NCBI GenBank assembly: GCA_024640315.1
Contig: JAHEFF010000009.1
Location: forward strand, 20,316 to 84,315
Direction of reading: 5' to 3'
DNA length: 64,000 bases
From: Woeseiaceae bacterium
GTDB taxonomy: Bacteria; Pseudomonadota; Gammaproteobacteria; Steroidobacterales; Woeseiaceae
How positions within the stretch are numbered: the stretch's first letter is position 1; the number at the start of each line of letters is the position of its first letter. This document shows positions 40,109 through 50,236 of the stretch, one piece after another. A program made the position numbers and the translations under genes. Under the pieces are notes generated by a model. That model was not told the origin of the DNA and made no database searches. It worked only from the letters and a program-made list of their open reading frames with translations.

Positions 40109-41728
40109 TTACTCGTCGTAAAAATCGTCTTCAGGCACGGTATTCGGCCGGCGCAAGTCAATTAGTATTTCGCGAGCCGCATTGGCGCCGCACGCGGAGG
40201 ACACGCCGCCGCCCGGATGTGTCGATGATCCGCACATGTAGAGGTTTCTGACCGGCATTCGGTACTGGCCGTAACCCGGGAACGGCCGATTGAAAAACAA
40301 CTGATCGATTGTGAGTTCGCCCTGAAAGATATTGCCTTCGGTTAAGCCGATCTCCTGTTCGATTTCATGCGGTGTTCGAACCTCCATATGTACGATAAGG
40401 TCACTGAATCCAGGACTGTAGCGCTCAATCTTGTCGATGACGGTCTGGCCGAATTGGTCGCGTTTCTCCGGTGTCCACGGACCGTCGGCGAGTTCGGGTG
40501 GACAATACTGAACAAAGTTTGACATCCAGTGTTGACCGGGCGGCGCGACGGTTGGGTCCCAGGCTGACGGAATGACGGACTCGACAAACGGATCGTCCGA
40601 CCAGCGGCCACGTTTCCAGCAATCGTAAGCCCGCTCCATGGTTTCCATTGAGCCCGTAAAGCCCTGGCCGCCACGATTAATGTAGCGATTCTCCGGCACG
40701 CCGGAGAATTTGGGCATTCCGGACAGCGCGATATTGACCTTGCCGGACGAACCGCGGATCTTGAAATTCCGGGCCTTTTCGTAGATGCCATCCGGCAGGT
40801 CATTCTTTTCCATTATGCGGGTAAACGTGCGTTTCGCGTCCAGGTTGGAAACAACGATCCGGGCGTATACCTCGTCGCCGTTCTCCAGCACGACACCAAC
40901 GGCCTTGCCGTTTTTCACCAGTACCTGCTGCACGCCCGCATTGGTTCGGATTTCTGCGCCGTGCTCCTGCGCCGCTCCCGCGAGCGCGGCTGAAATGGCA
41001 CCCATGCCGCCACGCGCGAGTCCCCACGCACCGATACTTCCGTCGACATCGCCCATCACGTGATGCAGAAGGATGTAGGAGGAGCCGGGTGAATAGACGC
41101 CAAGCGCTGTGCCGATGATGCCCGGACTGGCCATCGCGGCTTTGATCAGGTCGTTCTCGAAATAATCGTCGAGAAAATCTGCGGCGCTCATCGTGAAAAA
41201 GCGAACGTATTCGTAGATCTCTTTCTCGCCCAGTTTCCAGAACTGCTTCGCGAGGTACAGGAATTCCATGATGTCACGCGGCCTGAGAGAAGTTGGATCA
41301 GGCGGCGTCCGCAGCAATGTCTTGCGAATGAGTTGTGAATAACGGGTCAGGTCTGACTGGAAACGATGCATTGCATCTGCATCGTGGGGCGAATGACGCT
41401 TTAGCTCCAGGTGTGCGGCTTGTTCGTCGTGATATGAAAAAAGCCTTTCGTCGCCATCGCCAAAATTGATGGTGCCAAGGTATGGCACCAGCAGCAGTCC
41501 GTGACGACCGAGGTCCAGATCACGATGCAAAGCCTGCCGCATCATGCTGCAGACATATGAGCAATTGGAGTATTTCCAGCCCTCGTGCAGCTCGCGCGAA
41601 ACCGCGGCGCCACCGATATACTCATTTTTCTCGAGCACGACCACGTTGAGCCCGGCCTTTGCAAGGTAGGCCGCATTGGTCAGCCCGTTGTGTCCTGCGC
41701 CAATAACGATTGCGTCGTAATTGCTCAT
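40109..41728 (-). CDS. COG1233-like FAD oxidoreductase, type 1 (triad A)
   Basis: 539 residues from ATG 41728, whose ATGA overlaps the stop of the type-2 gene. Rossmann start YDAIVIGAGHNGLTNAAYLA (GxGxxG) with LEKNEYIGGAAVSRELHEGW. The C-terminal FAD segment is RNLYMCGSSTHPGGGVSSAC. Phytoene-desaturase-like class, but soluble and short of carotenoid-enzyme features. Most similar in the window to 50229-51842, sharing HNGLTNAA, VSRELH.GWKYSNCSYVCS and SAAD/SIAE-type helices. Probably a substrate dehydrogenase handing C1 or imine to the T-protein; inference. Confidence 0.88.
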   Translation of the reverse strand: MSNYDAIVIGAGHNGLTNAAYLAKAGLNVVVLEKNEYIGGAAVSRELHEGWKYSNCSYVCSMMRQALHRDLDLGRHGLLLVPYLGTINFGDGDERLFSYHDEQAAHLELKRHSPHDADAMHRFQSDLTRYSQLIRKTLLRTPPDPTSLRPRDIMEFLYLAKQFWKLGEKEIYEYVRFFTMSAADFLDDYFENDLIKAAMASPGIIGTALGVYSPGSSYILLHHVMGDVDGSIGAWGLARGGMGAISAALAGAAQEHGAEIRTNAGVQQVLVKNGKAVGVVLENGDEVYARIVVSNLDAKRTFTRIMEKNDLPDGIYEKARNFKIRGSSGKVNIALSGMPKFSGVPENRYINRGGQGFTGSMETMERAYDCWKRGRWSDDPFVESVIPSAWDPTVAPPGQHWMSNFVQYCPPELADGPWTPEKRDQFGQTVIDKIERYSPGFSDLIVHMEVRTPHEIEQEIGLTEGNIFQGELTIDQLFFNRPFPGYGQYRMPVRNLYMCGSSTHPGGGVSSACGANAAREILIDLRRPNTVPEDDFYDE

Positions 41729-43266
41729 CGCAGGATCTCGTGCGCGGCATTGTGCCCGGCTTGCCCGGTAATGTCGCCGCCGGGATGGCAGCCTGCAGCG
41801 CACAGGAACAAGCCGGGAATCGGTGTTCTGTACTGCGCCGCTTCGTAGGTCGGACGCATCATAAGCATCTGGTCCATCGCAAATTCGGTGTGATGCCAGT
41901 GGCCGCCGGTGACGCGGTACTGTCGCTCAAGATCGGCAGGTGTCAGGAACTCCTGGTGGACAATCTGTTCGCGAATGCCCGGTGCATACCGGGCAATCGT
42001 GTCGATGGTTCGTTCACAAACCCGGTCCCGGGCGGTCGGGTTCCATCCACCCTTGAGTTGATAGGGCACATACATGACATGCGCCGACAAAACATGTTTC
42101 CCGTCGGGTGCGACCGACGGTTCATTGATACTGGGAACGACGATTTCCATAACCGGGCTGTCAGGACACTCGCCGTATTTGGAGTGGTCGAATGCGAACT
42201 CAATAGCATCGAGATCCGGCGCGATAATCATCCGCCCGTTGGCTTGCTGAAGACCCTCGAATTCAGGCGCGCTATCGAGGGCGAGATGCAGCTTTGCGAC
42301 GTAGCCATCACAGCGCAGGCGCCGTATTCGGTTCGTAAAGCCGATATCGAGGTACTCGACACCGACAAGATCCAGGAAAGTCCTTTGCGGATCGGCGGCC
42401 GAGATGACCCGGTCTGCCGTAACGGTATCGCCATTGGCCAGGCGCACGCCCTTCGCGGTCAATCCGTCGGCATTTCCGTCAATGAGAATATGACCGACCT
42501 CGGCAGAGCAGCGTATTTCAGCGCCCGAAGCCATTGCCGATTTGCTCAATGCATCGATCAGACCGTTGACGCCTCCAACCGGGATCGTGTGCGCCCCCCT
42601 TGATTCCCCGGCCAGGCGATAAAGCATTGCGAGCACTGCGCTATTGGGTGATCGCGGCGCCAACTTTGCGCCAATTAACCCGTCCCAGCCCAGCGTAGTC
42701 TTGAGAATATCATTGTCGAAATACTCATCCATCAGGTCGCGAACGGGAAGGGAGGCAACCCGCAGGAATTCCTGCATGTCTTTTTTGCCGATTCGACGAA
42801 GGTTGATACCGATGTGCGCAAAGGTCGCCAGGTCGGAAAAATTGTTCATGCCGATGCGCGGCATCGTTTTCTGCCAGAATGGTTTCAGGACATCGGCGAA
42901 GCGAAGCATCAGCCGCGAATATTCCCGATAGGCTCTTGTGTCATCCGTTCCAGCTCCGCTCAGCGAGCCTTCCTGCAAGATGATGTGCGCACCAGTGGTA
43001 TTTAATCCAACGGTCGGCACAGGCTTCGCTGCCCCGAGTCCATGCGCGGTGAGTTTCAGGTCATTGGCGATCTTCTGCGAAAAGTGGCTGACTGAATGTG
43101 CGATCGGAGTGTGGAACCCGGGATGGAATTCCCGATCGGCACCAAGTCCACCCGGCTCGTCTGCAGCTTCGAGTACCAGCACGCGCTGGCCGCTCCGTGC
43201 CAGGTAGGCTGCACAGACCAGTCCGTTGTGTCCCGCTCCTATAATGATCGAGTCGTAGCTCGCCAA
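41725..43266 (-). CDS. COG1233-like FAD oxidoreductase, type 2 (triad A)
   Basis: 513 residues; Rossmann start YDSIIIGAGHNGLVCAAYLA, then LEAADEPGGLGADREFHPGF. C-terminal FAD loop GLFLCAAGCHPGGDITGQAG. Type 2 is told from type 1 by HNGLVCAA and the Cys-containing FLCAAGCHPGG in place of MCGSSTHPGG. First gene of triad A, 113 bp downstream of the SpdH-like gene, and coupled to the type-1 gene by a 4-bp overlap. Its paralogue is 48686-50236, which there comes second rather than first. Confidence 0.88.
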   Translation of the reverse strand: MASYDSIIIGAGHNGLVCAAYLARSGQRVLVLEAADEPGGLGADREFHPGFHTPIAHSVSHFSQKIANDLKLTAHGLGAAKPVPTVGLNTTGAHIILQEGSLSGAGTDDTRAYREYSRLMLRFADVLKPFWQKTMPRIGMNNFSDLATFAHIGINLRRIGKKDMQEFLRVASLPVRDLMDEYFDNDILKTTLGWDGLIGAKLAPRSPNSAVLAMLYRLAGESRGAHTIPVGGVNGLIDALSKSAMASGAEIRCSAEVGHILIDGNADGLTAKGVRLANGDTVTADRVISAADPQRTFLDLVGVEYLDIGFTNRIRRLRCDGYVAKLHLALDSAPEFEGLQQANGRMIIAPDLDAIEFAFDHSKYGECPDSPVMEIVVPSINEPSVAPDGKHVLSAHVMYVPYQLKGGWNPTARDRVCERTIDTIARYAPGIREQIVHQEFLTPADLERQYRVTGGHWHHTEFAMDQMLMMRPTYEAAQYRTPIPGLFLCAAGCHPGGDITGQAGHNAAHEILR

Positions 43267-43379
43267 TTATTGCTCCGTTGTAACGCTTGTTCGCCAGGTT
43301 TGTACGCTAGTCACAGCATGCCAGTGAATCCTCCGCGCCTATACGCCCGGGTAATTCTGCCGCTACCTTTCGCGTTAAT

Positions 43380-45287
43380 TCAGACCAGCTCGCTGATAGC
43401 GCGATGCGCCTGTTCAATAGCGGATTCGGTCATTGCGTTCGATGCTGCGTCCGTACCGGCGATACGGATATTGCCGAACGGCCTGCTACCGATTTCCCAA
43501 TGACGCATTTCCTTAGGCCAGGTAGACGGCTCAAACGCGATTCGATCGGTTTCCGGATCGTGTCCGTACGCATAGCCATGTGGCCAACGATTGACGGTAA
43601 TGCCGGCAATGTCACGCGCCGCATCGAACCCTCCTGGCGACAGTATTCGGGACAGCTGGTCGCGGATATTTCGCTCAAAAGTCTCAAATGATGTCGCGAG
43701 CAGGTCCCGCTTGCCGGCAGTGAATTGCTCACGAGCACTGGGGTTGCCCGGCTGGCCGGGTACTCTTGTAAGGTGCAATACAATCGGTTCATCGGGTGAC
43801 TTCGAAAACTCATAGTCGCCAATACTGACAGGGAAATCGAGCGCTACGCCATGGTGGAAACCGCCCGGGCAGTTAACCCTGTGAATGCCCAGGTTCTTAA
43901 AACTGGTCCAGTTGCGAATCAGAACATTCGTGTACACCAGGGGAGCCCTGATGCAGTTTGACAGAGCGGTCCTCTGCCATCCCGGCATCTCCGGGCACAA
44001 GCGTGGAATAAGCGCGTTGTAACCCGCCATGACAACTTTGCCCGCTTTTACGGTGTACGCCTTGCCATCGCGCACGTAGGTGACGTTTACGGGCTGCGAA
44101 AGATCATCGTTGGAGTGCCGTACGCGTATGACCGTACTGCTCAGACGAATTCGAGTAGCCGAGCTCGCTTGGTCCAGCTCGCCGTAACGGAAACGGGCGG
44201 TCACGATGTCCTCCATGTCGTCGCCAGCCGCAGCGTCAGGAATCAATTTGCGAACGAGCAGCCTTGCAACCGTCGCATTGCCGTCGGGAAAATGAAAGAT
44301 ATTGGGTTCTTCCTCGGCAGCGTCGTTGCCTTTGGATTCGACGCCAAGATCACCAAAACCCGGGTAGCCTGAGCTCCAGGCGTCCCGTGCCGGGTATGCA
44401 TCGGAGTTGACCGCCCAAACCCCGCGAGGGGCAGGCAGCATCACCTTCAGTACCTCTTCGTCCATGCCAGCGTGATCCCTGAGATAGGTCTGGTAATCGA
44501 TCCGGTCGAGGAAAGCTTCACGCTTGTCCGCAGGTATTTCATGCAGATAATGATCAGCGTCTTTGTACAGGCGTGCCAGGTTGACCCTGGCTTTCTCCGA
44601 CAGGGGAGAATTTTCCAGAACTGACTTTTCGGTGACATCGCCAACGGCCAGGTGGTCCGCGCCGAACGTTTCCTTGTCAAAAAAGAGGCCCCCGGAAAGT
44701 CCCAGCGATGAATAGAAATCATCGTCAAAGTAGTCGTAAAAGCGCTCTGTCTCTATCCCCAGGTCTTTAATCAATTGTTTGGCGACGGCGGGGTAGCCGG
44801 CAGGCGCTTCGAGCAGCATCGTTCCGCCATAGCCGATGATCCGTTGACCATCGATCTGGTATTCGTTTCGTTTGGCATGGCCGCCGAAATCATCATGATT
44901 GTCGAGAATCAGGATGCGGGCGTTGTTGCCTGCAGCCTGCCGATAATAATAGGCAGCGGACAGGCCACTGATGCCTGCGCCGACGACAACGAGATCATAA
45001 GTCTCACCCGTATCGTCGCCGCTCCAGCTTCCACCGTCGCGTGCCATATGCGCGGTTTCGAATGAACCGGGATGTGACCCGCGCATGCCATCAAGTGACG
45101 GCGGATAATAGCCAGGCAGATCCTGGGCGCCGGCTCCCGCCGCGCCTGCTGGCGAGGGAAGCCAGGATGCGCCGATGGCGACACCGACGCCACCCAGAAA
45201 GTCGCGCCGCGAGATATCCGCATCCATCCCCAACTGCCGATCGGTTTCCTCAAATGACTTTAAGGGTCGGGGTGCTTCCTTCTTCAT
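43380..45287 (-). CDS. Tat-exported spermidine-dehydrogenase-like FAD protein
   Basis: 635 residues. Tat signal ISRRDFLGGVGVAIGASWLP at ~25-45, then FAD-binding YDLVVVGAGISGLSAAYYYR and LDNHDDFGGHAKRNEY. The middle holds the large substrate cap (RVNLARLYKDADHYLHEIPA). C-terminal FGNIRIAGTDAASNAMTESA places the FAD ribityl site, followed by an AHRAISEL helix. This is the SpdH-like periplasmic amine-oxidoreductase family; substrate assignment to spermidine is not safe. It follows the S9 peptidase by 44 bp. A second family member begins at 63146. Confidence 0.85.
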   Translation of the reverse strand: MKKEAPRPLKSFEETDRQLGMDADISRRDFLGGVGVAIGASWLPSPAGAAGAGAQDLPGYYPPSLDGMRGSHPGSFETAHMARDGGSWSGDDTGETYDLVVVGAGISGLSAAYYYRQAAGNNARILILDNHDDFGGHAKRNEYQIDGQRIIGYGGTMLLEAPAGYPAVAKQLIKDLGIETERFYDYFDDDFYSSLGLSGGLFFDKETFGADHLAVGDVTEKSVLENSPLSEKARVNLARLYKDADHYLHEIPADKREAFLDRIDYQTYLRDHAGMDEEVLKVMLPAPRGVWAVNSDAYPARDAWSSGYPGFGDLGVESKGNDAAEEEPNIFHFPDGNATVARLLVRKLIPDAAAGDDMEDIVTARFRYGELDQASSATRIRLSSTVIRVRHSNDDLSQPVNVTYVRDGKAYTVKAGKVVMAGYNALIPRLCPEMPGWQRTALSNCIRAPLVYTNVLIRNWTSFKNLGIHRVNCPGGFHHGVALDFPVSIGDYEFSKSPDEPIVLHLTRVPGQPGNPSAREQFTAGKRDLLATSFETFERNIRDQLSRILSPGGFDAARDIAGITVNRWPHGYAYGHDPETDRIAFEPSTWPKEMRHWEIGSRPFGNIRIAGTDAASNAMTESAIEQAHRAISELV

Positions 45288-45331
45288 ATGGATTCCTGCC
45301 TTGTGCTTCGCGGTAAGTTGTTCCTGGTGAT

Positions 45332-47380
45332 TTAGTCCGCCAGATACTTGTCATACCAGCCGATCATGCGTTCCAGTCGATCCTGGATGTAACTCGGCTT
45401 GGATATTCCATGAAACTGACCCGGATAAATCACCAGTTGCGTTGGTACGTTAAGGCTGCGCAACGCCTGGTACATTTGCTCCGAATTGATTACCGGTACG
45501 TTGAAGTCCATCTCGCCACACATGAATAGCGTCGGTGTCTTGATGCGATCGGCGTTCAGGAATGGATAAGACATCTTGAGGTAAGGCTCGGCAGATTCCC
45601 ACGGTAATCCGATCTCGTTCTCATACTGCCAGATGTACTGATCAGTGCCGTAGCCTGCGATGTAATTCGCAGCACCCGCACCGGAGAAAGCCGCTTTGAA
45701 ACGGGTATCGGTTGCAATGGCGAAGTTCGTATTAATACCACCGTAGCTCCAGCCGCCGATACCAAGTCGCTCGGGGTCGGCTAACCCGTCCTCAACCAGC
45801 TTGTCTACCACCGCATGGATGTCCTTGATCTCCAGGTTGCCCCAGTCTCCGTAAATCGCGCGGGTAAACTCGCGACCGCGACCGTTGCTGCCCCGGTAGT
45901 TCGGATTGACCACAAGGTAACCTTGTGCTGCGAGGATCTGGGAGGTGGTGTCAAAGTCGTAGCCATCCTGTCCGACCGGTCCGCCGTGTATATAGGCGAT
46001 GGTTGGATAGCGAACTCCGTCGCGGTAACCGGGCGGCTTTAGCAACATGGAGCCGACCATCACGCCGTCTTTCCCGACACTGTCGAAGCCTTCGACCGTT
46101 GCCCAGTTAATCGATTCCCGAAGCTCGCGGTTGTGATCACTGAGCGCCATGCCGTCATCGACCCGGTAAATTTCCGGCGGCCGCTGGCCGAAAGTGGTGA
46201 CGGCGACCAGGCCTTTCCGACCGACGTCGAAAGACCTGGCGACGCCTGGCTCTGCACGGGTCGGGTAGATCTTCTTAACCTTGCCGCCGCGGGCCGGCAC
46301 ACTCGCCACCGACTGAATACGATCGTCAACCACCAGAAAGTGCAGGGTTCGGCCGTTGGCGGACCAGCGCGGGGACGAGACGCTGCGGTCCAGATCGCTG
46401 GCCGGCAGCAGTGGTTCGCCGCCGTCCACCGATATCACGGCCAGTTGCCGTGGGTCGTAGCCGGAGTATTTGGGCGTGCCACCCTGCAGGTAGGCAATCT
46501 GCCGGCCATCAGGGCTGAATACGGGGCTGGAGTCCGGGCCCTCCCAGGTTGTCACCTGTCGGGCCGAGGCACCTGCGGTTGCCTCGATCAGGTAGATATC
46601 GCTGTTGCGGTGCCGGTCCGGATCGCCCTGGCGCCTGCTCGTGAATGCGATGACCTTGCCATCTGGCCCCCACGCCGGGTCGGTACTGTCGAACCGGCCC
46701 GGCGTCAGGAGTGCTGCCTCTTTTGACTCAATGTCGAAGACGTATATCCGCTGGTATCGATCGCCGAGGTACCCCAACCTGTCCTGCTTGAACTGATAGC
46801 GGTCAATTACGATGGGTTTCGGCGTATCGTGCGATGCGGAGTCGGCATCTGCTTCGTCCTCGTCCTGTTCCTCAGGATCCCTGGAGACCAGGACCAGCCG
46901 GGTACTGTCGGGGGACCATTCGAAGGTAGATACACCGCCAGGCATCTCGGTCAGTCGCTGCGCTTCACCGCCAGAACGGTTAAGCAGCCAGACCTGGCTT
47001 TTCCCCTTGGGATCGTCCGACTCTTCCGATTTTCCGTCACTTCGCGCGGCAATGAAGGCCAGGTATTTTCCATCAGGACTGAAGCGCGGGGTGCCTTCGC
47101 TACTTTCCTCGGTATGCGTCAGCTGAATGCGGTTCGATCCATCCCAGCTGACCATGAACAAATCCGCGGAAGTCTCATCCTTCTCGATGTTGGTCGTACC
47201 AACGCTGTAGGCAACCCATTCTCCATCGGGTGAAACTGTAATGTCGCCAACGTCTTTTATTCGATGTACGTCTTCAGGCAAAAACACCCGACGCGCGGCC
47301 TCCTGCGACAGTGCGTTCAGGGAGAACGATGTAGCGAGCAATGCAAAAACAAGCGAGATGAAATTCGAAGAACGTTTCAT
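45332..47380 (-). CDS. S9-family (prolyl oligopeptidase-like) serine peptidase, exported
   Basis: 682 residues from ATG 47380 (GGGG upstream); signal FISLVFALLATSFSLNALSQ. The N-terminal WD40-like beta propeller (about 30-410) has repeated SPDG motifs (VSPDGEWVAYS, FSPDGKYLAF, FSPDGRQIAYL). The C-terminal alpha/beta hydrolase has Ser545 in GGWSYGG, Asp625 in CGEMDFNVP and His657 in YPGQFHGIS. Acylaminoacyl-peptidase/dipeptidyl-peptidase-like; it cuts short peptides in the periplasm. Followed by the SpdH-like gene and preceded by an 88-112 bp gap after triad B. Confidence 0.92.
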   Translation of the reverse strand: MKRSSNFISLVFALLATSFSLNALSQEAARRVFLPEDVHRIKDVGDITVSPDGEWVAYSVGTTNIEKDETSADLFMVSWDGSNRIQLTHTEESSEGTPRFSPDGKYLAFIAARSDGKSEESDDPKGKSQVWLLNRSGGEAQRLTEMPGGVSTFEWSPDSTRLVLVSRDPEEQDEDEADADSASHDTPKPIVIDRYQFKQDRLGYLGDRYQRIYVFDIESKEAALLTPGRFDSTDPAWGPDGKVIAFTSRRQGDPDRHRNSDIYLIEATAGASARQVTTWEGPDSSPVFSPDGRQIAYLQGGTPKYSGYDPRQLAVISVDGGEPLLPASDLDRSVSSPRWSANGRTLHFLVVDDRIQSVASVPARGGKVKKIYPTRAEPGVARSFDVGRKGLVAVTTFGQRPPEIYRVDDGMALSDHNRELRESINWATVEGFDSVGKDGVMVGSMLLKPPGYRDGVRYPTIAYIHGGPVGQDGYDFDTTSQILAAQGYLVVNPNYRGSNGRGREFTRAIYGDWGNLEIKDIHAVVDKLVEDGLADPERLGIGGWSYGGINTNFAIATDTRFKAAFSGAGAANYIAGYGTDQYIWQYENEIGLPWESAEPYLKMSYPFLNADRIKTPTLFMCGEMDFNVPVINSEQMYQALRSLNVPTQLVIYPGQFHGISKPSYIQDRLERMIGWYDKYLAD

Positions 47381-47492
47381 TTTTTTCCCCGGTTTACGCG
47401 GCAACTGATGTTTGAACTGTATGCCGCAAATTTGTCGTTATGTTCGTCTTTTTCCAGTGTAGCAGCCCAAGGCGTAATGATATTTCAGAATA

Positions 47493-48689
47493 CTAATAAC
47501 GCATCGGTGGTGTGGCAGACCGGTATTCAGGAACGTAAAAGGGTTTTGAGTGACTGTGGCACTCTGCCCACGCTGAATGCCACTTCAATTCTCGCTGATA
47601 GTCGATACGCGCCCACAGTTGGGCGGGCAGGCGGCCATTGATGAATTCAATATCGGCGAGCGCAAGGTTCGCCTTGAGTATGGGTGACCAGGTTGCGCAT
47701 TTTATTTCGCCGGTTTGCTTGCCGTTCTTTCCGTCATAGATGAACGCTTCACCAACCGGTTTGTTGCCGTCGACGACGATTTTGGTCAGGCGCCGCTTCG
47801 CCGGGCGTGACTTTTCGGCCAGTAACGCTTTACGGCCGGTAAAGTGACCTTTGTCCAGGTTCACGACCCAGCCGAGCCCGACTTCAAACGGGGACCGATC
47901 GTAGCCATTGCGAATGGTGGCTTCAGCCGTATTGAAGTCAAAACCGGGCATGATGAAGCCGGCTTCGATGCGCACCATCTCAAGTGCCGACAAGCCCATG
48001 GCATGGATGTCGTATTGGCCTTGTACGCTGAAGATTGCATCCCACACCTGCAAGGCATTGGCAGGATCCATCCACAGCTCGTAGCCAAGGTCACCGGTAT
48101 AGCCGGTACGTGAGACCGTGACGGGAATGTCTCCACAGCGCAGGTCGGCGATACCGAACGGCTTCAGTTGTTCCAGGTTGGAAATACCGGCCGCAGCGAG
48201 CACGGACCAGGAGGTCGGTCCCTGGACCGCCAATGCGGCCACGTCGTGCGTTTCCACTTGAATGTCGACGTCGAAACCCCGGGCCGACATCAGCAGCCAG
48301 TCGAACTGATGGTGCTGGGCACAAAGGCGGTAGTCGTTCTCGCCGAGCTGAAACACAGTGCCGTCATCAATTACTTTGCCCTCGTCATTGCACCAGACAA
48401 CATAAGTGACCCGGCCAGCCTTGAGTTTCGAGATATCCCTTGTCACCAGCCGATCAAGGTAGTCACGGGCACCGCGTCCGGAAATTCTGTATTTTTCCAT
48501 CGGCGTGAGGTCCATGACCGCACAGCCGCTGCGAACAGCAAAGTATTCCGTCGGTAACTTGTCGACGACACGCGGTACCTTGTAGGTGTTCCAGGCCATC
48601 CACTCTTCCGTTGTCGACAGTTCGACGAAACGGTCGTGAAACGGTGTGCGCAGCAGTGCCTGGCGAAAATGCGTGTGGTCGAACTTCAT
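47493..48689 (-). CDS. GcvT-like folate-binding aminomethyltransferase (triad B)
   Basis: 398 residues, the same length as the triad A copy. T-protein features: AVMDLTPMEKYRISGRGARD, LDRLVTRDISKLKAGRVTYV, VWCNDEGKVIDDGTVF, AVQGPTSWSVL, VSRTGYTGDLGYELW and CATWSPILKANLALADI, ending in KPFYVPEYRSATPPMRY. The tail pattern KPF..P..R.ATPP is shared with the copy at 38910 and is a useful subfamily mark. ATGA overlap (4 bp) with the type-2 oxidoreductase upstream. The C1 donor is unknown. Confidence 0.88.
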   Translation of the reverse strand: MKFDHTHFRQALLRTPFHDRFVELSTTEEWMAWNTYKVPRVVDKLPTEYFAVRSGCAVMDLTPMEKYRISGRGARDYLDRLVTRDISKLKAGRVTYVVWCNDEGKVIDDGTVFQLGENDYRLCAQHHQFDWLLMSARGFDVDIQVETHDVAALAVQGPTSWSVLAAAGISNLEQLKPFGIADLRCGDIPVTVSRTGYTGDLGYELWMDPANALQVWDAIFSVQGQYDIHAMGLSALEMVRIEAGFIMPGFDFNTAEATIRNGYDRSPFEVGLGWVVNLDKGHFTGRKALLAEKSRPAKRRLTKIVVDGNKPVGEAFIYDGKNGKQTGEIKCATWSPILKANLALADIEFINGRLPAQLWARIDYQRELKWHSAWAECHSHSKPFYVPEYRSATPPMRY

Positions 48690-50236
48690 TTCGCTCCTCC
48701 AGGACCGAGGACGCGCCTGGCGGCATTGCGCCCGGGCAGGCCGGTTAGTCCGCCGCCAGGATGACAGCCAGCTCCACAGAGGAAAAGCCCATCCACCGGC
48801 GTGTCGTACTGCGCGGCACCATGTAAGGGCCGCATCATGAAAGACTGGTGAATTGATAGTTCGCCATGGTGCCAGTGCCCATGGACTGCGTGGAATTCCG
48901 CTTCAATGTCGCGCGGTGTCAAAAATTCGTGATCGACAACCAGTGATTTCAGGTTTGGGCTGTACTGGCCAAGTTGCGAAATTACCTTGTATGCAATTGT
49001 TGACTGTTGCTCTGCCCAACCGCCTTCAAGCTCGTAGGGCACAAATGCAACATTGACGGACATCACATGATGACTGTCAGGCGCGAGTGAATTGTCGTGC
49101 AAGCTGGGAATGGTAATTTCAAGTACCGGGCTGCCCGAGCACTCGTTGTACTTTGAGTGATTGAACGCGTGTTCGATGTATTTCATCGATGGCGCCACCA
49201 GGAGCCGGTCGCCAAGCTGTGACTCGGGCAGGCCCGTAAACTCCGGCTTGCCGCTGAGCGCAAGATGCAGCTTTGCAACAACCCCGGAACCCCGGATTTG
49301 CGCCACACGATTTGCGAACATCGCGTCAAGTTGCGGTGCGCCAACGAGTGACGTTAGCGTTGCCCGGGGATCCGCATTCGAGATGATGATTCGGGCTTTC
49401 AACATTTCGCCTCCCGCCAGTTCGACGCCGAATGCCTTGCCGTTCTCTATGAGGATCTTTTCTACATGCGCGCCAAAGCGCAATTTTGCGCCGGCATGCT
49501 CCGCCGATTGTGTGAGCGCATTGACCAGCTGCCCGGATTGCATCGACAGCGGACCGCTCTGCTCGCCATACAGTCGTTGCAACCATGTCAGAACAGTGCC
49601 GGGCGTACGCGGCCCCATAGCGCTGCCCATAACGGCGTCTGTGGCGATAGCGCCTTTTAGTCGGTCGTCCTCGAACGCCTCGTTCAGAACGTCATAGATA
49701 TTGATTGCCGCGACGCGCAGGAATTCGTACATGGACTCTCGGCCGAGCCCCATTCGAAGATTCCAGCCGAGTCTCACCAGCGCTGTCTTGTCCGGAAAGT
49801 CCATGTCCTTGAGCCGGGGCGGTTTGTTTTCGAAAAGAGGTCGCACTGCTTTGGCGAAGGCCAGGTAGCGTTCCCTGAATTCTGCATAGGCCGACATATC
49901 CCGTGCCGGCAATCCTTCACCCGAGACACCTGTTGAGCCAATGGTGAGGTGTTTGCCATCAACATCGAGCGACACCGTGTCAATGGCTTTACCCGGCGTG
50001 TAGCCGAATTTATCGAGTTTGAGATCCTGGCGAATGGCCCTGCTCAACGGGTGTGCGACGTGCGCCAGTCCTGGAAAATGATAGTCATCGCTGATCGAGC
50101 GTGACGCCGACATGCCGCCGGCGGAATCTGCGGACTCCAGACACAGAACCTTCATTCCCGCATGAGCGAGATACGCGGCGCACACGAGGCCATTGTGACC
50201 TGCGCCAATGATGATCACATCGATTCGTTCAGTCAT
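48686..50236 (-). CDS. COG1233-like FAD oxidoreductase, type 2 (triad B)
   Basis: 516 residues; Rossmann IDVIIIGAGHNGLVCAAYLA, LESADSAGGMSASRSISDDY, and C-terminal GLFLCGAGCHPGGGLTGLPG. Clearly the counterpart of 41725-43266 (HNGLVCAA, CHPGG and a shared FNHSKYNECSGSPVLEI / FDHSKYGECPDSPVMEI segment). In this triad it lies second, overlapping the type-1 gene by 8 bp and the T-protein gene by 4 bp, so all three are coupled. Confidence 0.88.
   Translation of the reverse strand: MTERIDVIIIGAGHNGLVCAAYLAHAGMKVLCLESADSAGGMSASRSISDDYHFPGLAHVAHPLSRAIRQDLKLDKFGYTPGKAIDTVSLDVDGKHLTIGSTGVSGEGLPARDMSAYAEFRERYLAFAKAVRPLFENKPPRLKDMDFPDKTALVRLGWNLRMGLGRESMYEFLRVAAINIYDVLNEAFEDDRLKGAIATDAVMGSAMGPRTPGTVLTWLQRLYGEQSGPLSMQSGQLVNALTQSAEHAGAKLRFGAHVEKILIENGKAFGVELAGGEMLKARIIISNADPRATLTSLVGAPQLDAMFANRVAQIRGSGVVAKLHLALSGKPEFTGLPESQLGDRLLVAPSMKYIEHAFNHSKYNECSGSPVLEITIPSLHDNSLAPDSHHVMSVNVAFVPYELEGGWAEQQSTIAYKVISQLGQYSPNLKSLVVDHEFLTPRDIEAEFHAVHGHWHHGELSIHQSFMMRPLHGAAQYDTPVDGLFLCGAGCHPGGGLTGLPGRNAARRVLGPGGAK

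Noticed and set aside
41710..42603. 297-aa plus-strand frame
   Set aside because: Antisense to the type-2 oxidoreductase; the FAD enzyme motifs are on the other strand.
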